A DNA stretch of 35,749 bases from NCBI GenBank assembly GCA_030650875.1, contig JAUSDK010000063.1, forward strand, positions 1 to 35,749, read 5' to 3'. The position numbers were made by a program, and so were the translations under genes. Each line of letters begins with the position of its first letter. The first letter of the stretch is position 1. The notes below the pieces were generated by a model. That model worked only from the letters and a program-made list of their open reading frames with translations, did not search any database and was not told the DNA's origin. This document shows positions 31,574 through 35,749 of this stretch, in pieces. The stretch comes from Polaromonas sp. (GTDB taxonomy: Bacteria > Pseudomonadota > Gammaproteobacteria > Burkholderiales > Burkholderiaceae_C).

Positions 31574-32706
31574 GCGACCGCTACCCCGATCTCCCCCCTT
31601 CCGCACCCGATGCCGGGCCTGCACCCGACGGCAGCGCCGCGCGCGGCCGGGTCGCACCAGCCGCACTGCTGCCCGGCAAGTGGGCGCTGTTGTCGCTCGC
31701 CCTGGCCGCGGCCGCGCTGCTGTCCAGCATTTTGCTTTGGCAAAGGCTGGGCAGCGTGCAGGAAGAGCTGGCCCGCCGCAGCCTGGATGCCAGCGCGCAG
31801 TCGGTCGAGGCGCGTACCCTGGCCCGTCAGGCGCAGGCGGGCATGCTGGAGTTGTCGGGGCGGCTGGCACTGCAGGAAACCCGTATCAGCGAGGTCAGTC
31901 TGCAGCGCAACCAGCTCGAAGAGCTCATGCAGAGCCTGTCGCGCTCGCGTGATGAAAACCTGGTCGTGGACATGGAGGCTGCGCTGCGGCTGGCTCAGCA
32001 GCAAGCGCAGCTCACCGGCACTGCCGAGCCCCTGATCGCTGCGCTCAAGTCGGCCGACCTGCGCCTGTCGCGGGCCGCTCAACCCCGTCTGGGTCCGCTG
32101 CAGCGCGCCATTACCCGGGACCTGGACCGCATCAAGGCCGCGACCGTCACCGATGTGCCGCTGTTGATGCTCAAACTCGACGAGCTTGTCGGCCTGGTCG
32201 ATGAATTGCCGGTGGCCAACGCGATGGCGGCCAGCGGCGCGCTTCGCGCGGCGACTCCGCCTTCTTCTGCGGCCTCGCCTGCGGCGCCAGCCTCCGCACC
32301 GGGCACGTCCTGGCGGGATGTCTTTGATCGGCAGACGCTTCATGGCTGGTCACAGCGCATGCTGGGCGGCCTGTGGGATGGCGCCCGCCAGTTGCTGCGC
32401 GTGAGCCGCATCGAGCAGCCCGAAGCGGCTTTGCTGGCGCCCGAGCAGTCGTTTTTCCTGCGTGAAAACCTCAAGCTACGGCTGCTCAATGCACGCCTGG
32501 GCTTGCTGTCGCGCCAGACGGGCTCCGTGCGTGCCGACCTGCTCAGCGCCAACGCCTGGCTGGGCAAGTACTTCGACCCCGCTTCGCGCAAAACCCAGGC
32601 GGCACGCGAGTTGCTGGCCCAGGTGCAAGGCCAGCTGAAAACCAGCGAGCTGCCGCGTCTGGACGACACGCTGACGGCCCTGGCCACTGCGGCTGCGGGC
32701 CGGTAA
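31570..32706 (+). CDS. hemX: HemX-like membrane protein of the haem operon
   Basis: 378 residues from ATG 31570, whose ATGA overlaps the hemD stop; the frame is open upstream but inside hemD. A Pro/Ala-rich cytoplasmic N-terminus (1-35), one membrane segment (37-57), then a helical coiled-coil region (about 60-130) and a globular C-terminal part typical of HemX (PF04375), including FFLRENLKLRLLNARLGLLSRQ. HemX is often annotated as uroporphyrinogen-III C-methyltransferase but lacks the SAM-binding motifs of that enzyme; its role in tetrapyrrole synthesis is unclear. It is followed after 25 bases by hemY. Confidence 0.88.
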   Translation: MSDRYPDLPPSAPDAGPAPDGSAARGRVAPAALLPGKWALLSLALAAAALLSSILLWQRLGSVQEELARRSLDASAQSVEARTLARQAQAGMLELSGRLALQETRISEVSLQRNQLEELMQSLSRSRDENLVVDMEAALRLAQQQAQLTGTAEPLIAALKSADLRLSRAAQPRLGPLQRAITRDLDRIKAATVTDVPLLMLKLDELVGLVDELPVANAMAASGALRAATPPSSAASPAAPASAPGTSWRDVFDRQTLHGWSQRMLGGLWDGARQLLRVSRIEQPEAALLAPEQSFFLRENLKLRLLNARLGLLSRQTGSVRADLLSANAWLGKYFDPASRKTQAARELLAQVQGQLKTSELPRLDDTLTALATAAAGR

Positions 32707-32731
32707 CCGCCAGAAGGGCAACAAGACAATC

Positions 32732-34021
32732 ATGCGCGCCGCTCTCTGGTTTTTGGCCCTTTTTGGCGTGGCCGTGGCAGTGGCCCTGTTTGCCGGCAAC
32801 AACCAGGCCGTGGTGACTGTTTTCTGGCCACCGAACCGGGTGGATATTTCCTTTAATTTGCTGATGCTGCTGCTGGCCGGGCTGTTCATGCTGCTGTACC
32901 TGGCGTTGCGCGCCATGTCGGCCGTGGTGTCGTTGCCCGCCGAAGCCCAGCGCTGGCGCGCCCAGCAAAAAGAACGCGCCATGTACGGCGCCGTCATGGA
33001 TGCGCTGGCGCACCTGCTGGCGGGGCGCTATATCCGGGCCACCAAGTCGGCCCAGAACGCGCTGGCGCAGGAAAAGAGCCTGGCACTGCATGCGGATGCG
33101 TCAAGCCACGAATGGGGGCATAACGACAGCCGCGCCAGCCAGTTGCGCGCGCTGGCTCACCTGCTGGTGGCCGAAAGTGCCCAGTCGCTTCAAAACCATG
33201 CCGTGCGTGAGAAGCATTTGCAGTCGGCGCTTCAGGCGTCGGAGCCGCGCAGCGCGCAGGGTGTGCGCGAAGCCGTGCAGTTTCGCGCTGCGCGCTGGGC
33301 GCTGGAAGAGCGCGATGCCGACGCCGCGCTCGAATGGCTGGGCCAGTTGCCGCTGGGCGCGGCCAGGCGCACGCTGGCGCTGCGCATGAAGTTACGCGCT
33401 GCCCGGCAGGCGCAGCAGACCGGGCAGGCGCTGGAGACCGCGCGGCTGCTGGCCAAGCACCGCGCGTTCTCGCCGGCCGCTGCGCAAAGCCTGGTGCGTG
33501 GCCTGGCACTGGCGCTGCTCAACGAGGCACATGACCCGGTGCAACTGCAGCAAGCCTGGTATTCGCTCGACGACAGCGAACGCGCCATGCCCGAGATAGT
33601 GATCCAGGCGGCGTCCCGCCTCATGGCACTGCACGGCGATGCTGAACTGGCCCGCTCCTGGCTGCTGCAGGTGTGGGACCGCATGATGCAGCCTGGCGCC
33701 AGCATGGGCGACGAACTGAACACCAAACTGATCGCGGTGCTGGAAGCCGGCCTGGACAGCCTGGATGCCGCCTGGCTGGCCCGCATCGAGACGGCGCAGC
33801 GCGGACGCCCGCGTGATGCCAACCTCCAGTACCTGGCGGGCATGGCCTGCCTGAACCGCCAGCTCTGGGGCAAAGCCCAGCAGTTGTTGTCGCAGGCCAC
33901 GCTGGCTTTGCAGGACAGCGGGCTGCGCCGCAACGCCTGGCGGGCGCTTGCGCTTTTGGCTGAGCAGCGCGAAGACGGCGAAGCCGCAGCCCAAGCCTAC
34001 AAGCGCGCTGCACAGACCTGA
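32732..34021 (+). CDS. hemY: HemY-like TPR membrane protein
   Basis: 429 residues. Two N-terminal membrane segments (about 3-21 and 40-62) form a hairpin around a short periplasmic loop (NNQAVVTVFWPPNRVDIS), followed by a HemY_N domain and a helical TPR-like C-terminus (about 150-420, with repeated Ala/Leu-rich helix pairs). It is the proteobacterial HemY, not the protoporphyrinogen oxidase of Gram-positives. It probably organises haem-synthesis enzymes at the inner membrane; recent work on the family links it to coproporphyrinogen/ferrochelatase complexes, so this is not settled. Last gene of the operon, before the hairpin terminator at 34305-34329. Confidence 0.9.
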   Translation: MRAALWFLALFGVAVAVALFAGNNQAVVTVFWPPNRVDISFNLLMLLLAGLFMLLYLALRAMSAVVSLPAEAQRWRAQQKERAMYGAVMDALAHLLAGRYIRATKSAQNALAQEKSLALHADASSHEWGHNDSRASQLRALAHLLVAESAQSLQNHAVREKHLQSALQASEPRSAQGVREAVQFRAARWALEERDADAALEWLGQLPLGAARRTLALRMKLRAARQAQQTGQALETARLLAKHRAFSPAAAQSLVRGLALALLNEAHDPVQLQQAWYSLDDSERAMPEIVIQAASRLMALHGDAELARSWLLQVWDRMMQPGASMGDELNTKLIAVLEAGLDSLDAAWLARIETAQRGRPRDANLQYLAGMACLNRQLWGKAQQLLSQATLALQDSGLRRNAWRALALLAEQREDGEAAAQAYKRAAQT

Positions 34022-34348
34022 AATTCCGGCGCAGGCGCCACATCCTTCATGGCTGGCGCAACATCTGCGAACCGGGCTAACCCGGAACAATCATCGGCCG
34101 GTTTCTGGATGCATCCTGGATGCTCGCCGGTTGATGCCGTGATGGGTGCGGAAAACGCGACCTGCGCAAGGGCAGGCGTGTGCTACCCGCATGCAGCGCT
34201 GCAAGCGCAGCACGACCGGGCGTGTCGCGATCCGGACTGAAGATGGACAGGCGCACGGGTGGCAAGCCGGATGTAAAGCTGCTTCCGGCATGAAACAGGC
34301 AAAGAAAAAGGCTCCCGAGGGAGCCTTTTCAGGGGGTGCAATGAAGCT
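34022..34348. other. Intergenic region after the haem operon
   Basis: 327 bases without a supported gene. Small frames exist on both strands but are Arg/Cys/Pro-rich shadows. It contains a GGATGCATCC palindrome (about 34107-34120), a GCAGCGCTGC palindrome (about 34193-34202) and the terminator hairpin at 34305-34329. Nothing else was recognised. Confidence 0.5.
34305..34329. terminator. Bidirectional Rho-independent terminator
   Basis: The sequence is an A-run (34305-34309), stem GGCTCC (34310-34315), loop CGAG, stem GGAGCC (34320-34325) and TTTT. The stem can close by one more C-G pair. The A-run and T-run flank it symmetrically, so it can end the haem operon on the plus strand and the RNase E fragment on the minus strand. 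Confidence 0.85.
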
Positions 34349-34687
34349 TTAATCGACCGATTTTTCAAACGGCAGGGGCATGGTTCCCAGATCGCGCTTG
34401 GTCTCGACCAGCACCAGGGGCGCTTCTTCCGATATCACCCGTGCAGGACGCTCGCGCTGAACCTTAACGGGCTGAACTTCAGCGGCTATCGCGGCTTGCG
34501 CCTCGGCAATCTTGCTGGCATCGGAGTTGATCCACTGCAGACCAGAGCCCTGTGCCACCTGCACCAGATCCTGCAAAGGCAAGTCGTAAGACTGAACCTT
34601 GGGCAGGGCACTGGAAACCGGCGCGGCTTGCACGGGTGCAGCAGCAGGCGCAGGCACAGGCGCAGGCACAGGCACAGGGTGAGGCCT
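34349..34687 (-). pseudogene. rne: 3' fragment of an RNase E gene, 5' part missing
   Basis: About 110 C-terminal codons. The stop TAA (34349-34351) sits next to the terminator, as at a natural gene end. The sequence has a Pro/Ala/Val-rich linker (PVPAPVPAPA), then LQDLVQVAQGSGLQWINSDASKI, and ends with PLVLVETKRDLGTMPLPFE, the characteristic tail of Burkholderiales RNase E, a protein of about 1000 residues. The catalytic S1/RNase domain is absent: the frame stops at 34688-34690, just past the GCRCAG repeat. A GTG at 34675 is the first possible start but cannot make a functional enzyme. Either the gene was truncated by recombination or the assembly joins two loci here. Assignment rests on the tail sequence alone. 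Confidence 0.7.
34648..34677. repeat. Tandem GCRCAG hexamers at the rne / beta-propeller junction
   Basis: Five consecutive 6-base units (GCGCAG or GCACAG). On the minus strand they encode the alternating Pro-Val/Pro-Ala linker of the RNase E tail. On the plus strand they read as Ala-Gln repeats leading into the beta-propeller protein. Both partial genes meet here. Confidence 0.85.
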
Positions 34688-35749
34688 TCACACCGGCCAA
34701 AAACCTGACAGCCTTTGCCGACGAGGCCGCCCTGCAGGCCTGGTTCGAGCCCTTTGTGGTGGAGCGCCAGCGCCGCGAGGAAGAACGCCGCAGGCAGGAA
34801 GAGGAACGCCGGCTGCGCCTGGAAGAAGTCCGGAAAAAATGGGAGGCCGAGAACCCCGGCAAGACCTGGGCTTCCCGGCCCAGCCCGCCGGCCCCCGCCA
34901 TGGCCATGGCAGCACCGGCGCCTGCTGCCGCCGGCGCCGCCGAATCCATCACCAACAACCAGACGGCCGGCGTGGACGAGGGCGGCATTGTCAAGGTGCA
35001 TGGCAAGCACCTGGTCATCCTGCGCCGGGGACGCTTGTTCACGGTCAATGTGGACCGCCACCAGCTGCTGCCGGTGTCGTCCATCAACGCCTACGCGCCG
35101 GATGTCAATCCGTCGGGCGCCTGGTATGACGAGATGATGGTGGCCGGCAACACGGTGGCCGTGATCGGCTACAGCTATGCGCGCGGCGGGACGGAGCTCG
35201 GCCTGTTCAACATCGATGACGCGGGCCAGCTCAGCTACCGCGCCACATACCATGTGCGCTCCAGCGACTACTACTCCTCGCGCAACTACGCCAGTCGCCT
35301 GATCGGCAGCGAGCTCATCCTGTACACCCCCATCCCTCTGAACGTCTGGCATGCCGATCCGGCGGCACGCCTGCCCGCGATGCGGCGCTGGCAGCCGGGC
35401 GCCACACCCGCGGATTTCAAACGCATTGCCGACGCGACCCGCATTTACCGCACGGACGAACCGCTGAACCCGCAGGAAGGCATCACGATGCACACCATCG
35501 TGCGCTGCGACCTGGCCCTGCCCGAACTGGACTGCCGCTCCAGCGCCGTGCTGGGGCCGGCCGGCCGGGTGTTTTATGTCTCGCGCCGGGCGGTGTACGT
35601 GTGGACCACGCGCAACCAGCGCGATGCCGCCAGCGGGCGTGCCGCATCGATTTCGGCGGTGTTTCGCCTGCCGCTCGACGGCGCGGCGCCCAGCATGCTC
35701 AAGACGCTGGGCCGCCCGAGCGACCAGATGTCGGTGCTGGAGGGCGACG
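34681..35749 (+). CDS. Beta-propeller domain secreted protein, N-terminus missing and 3' end cut by window
   Basis: About 356 codons are visible; the frame is still open at the window end. Near its N-terminus is FADEAALQAWFEPFV, then a charged coiled coil (VERQRREEERRRQEEERR and on), a Pro/Ala linker, and the start of the propeller with TNNQTAGVDEGGIVKVHGKHLVILRRGRLFTV, the hallmark opening of the PF09826 family of secreted proteins with a C-terminal propeller distantly like WD-40. No signal peptide, ATG or ribosome site is present upstream; only a GTG at 34636 inside the repeat tract could start the frame. Family members are exported, so the true 5' end is missing. Function of the family is unknown. 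Confidence 0.75.

Noticed and set aside
34479-35493. Minus-strand frames across the beta-propeller region
   Set aside because: They overlap a plus-strand sequence with clear PF09826 family features and are Arg/Ala/Cys-rich without homology.

Overview
The window looks like a chromosomal stretch from a high-GC betaproteobacterium of the order Burkholderiales, most likely family Comamonadaceae (Polaromonas/Rhodoferax/Variovorax-like). The evidence is the protein sequences (DinB with the extra N-terminal-half insert, ArgH, AlgZ/AlgR, Ppc, HemCDXY, an RNase E C-terminal end) and the ppc/hemC divergent pair. No rRNA, tRNA, IS element, prophage or CRISPR array was seen. Most long open frames opposite these genes are GC-rich shadows.

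Region 1 (1-7140) is metabolic and mixed. It holds a dienoyl-CoA isomerase of the crotonase fold (cut by the left edge), DNA polymerase IV, a membrane-anchored dihaem cytochrome c and an FMN-dependent L-lactate dehydrogenase. It ends with a divergent pair, a PAS-LuxR regulator and an acyl-CoA ligase, separated by a perfect 9-2-9 palindrome.

Region 2 (7153-11706) is an envelope-stress-like block, all on the minus strand. In order of transcription it contains an OmpR-type response regulator and a QseC/TctE-like histidine kinase (ATGA overlap), an ECF sigma factor and a small zinc-binding anti-sigma-like protein (ATGA overlap), and a Do-family periplasmic protease. Two nearly identical 17-bp direct-repeat boxes of the PmrA/QseB type (TTTAAG-N5-YCTAAG) lie upstream of the regulator and of the protease, which suggests an autoregulated circuit that also drives the protease.

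Region 3 (11787-18198) has a DUF2279-like exported protein, an MBL-fold hydrolase and argH. Divergent to argH is an algZ-algR-permease unit (LytS-type kinase, LytTR regulator, AI-2E/PerM family membrane protein).

Region 4 (18167-26597) is dominated by one 8.2-kb gene for a cyclic beta-1,2-glucan synthase (NdvB/ChvB/Cgs type, GT84 plus GH94). It is preceded 4 nt upstream by an 81-residue single-span membrane protein of unknown function.

Region 5 (26739-34329) contains ppc, divergent from a tightly coupled hemC-hemD-hemX-hemY operon that ends in a strong hairpin terminator. hemD carries an AT-rich, in-frame repeat-like insert. In gamma- and betaproteobacteria argH, algZR and hemCD are often near each other; here they are split by the glucan synthase block and ppc.

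Region 6 (34349-35749) is anomalous. The last ~108 codons of an RNase E gene (minus strand) end abruptly in a GCRCAG hexamer repeat, and a beta-propeller secreted protein without its N-terminus starts directly on the other side on the plus strand. This is either a recombination/deletion junction or an assembly misjoin.
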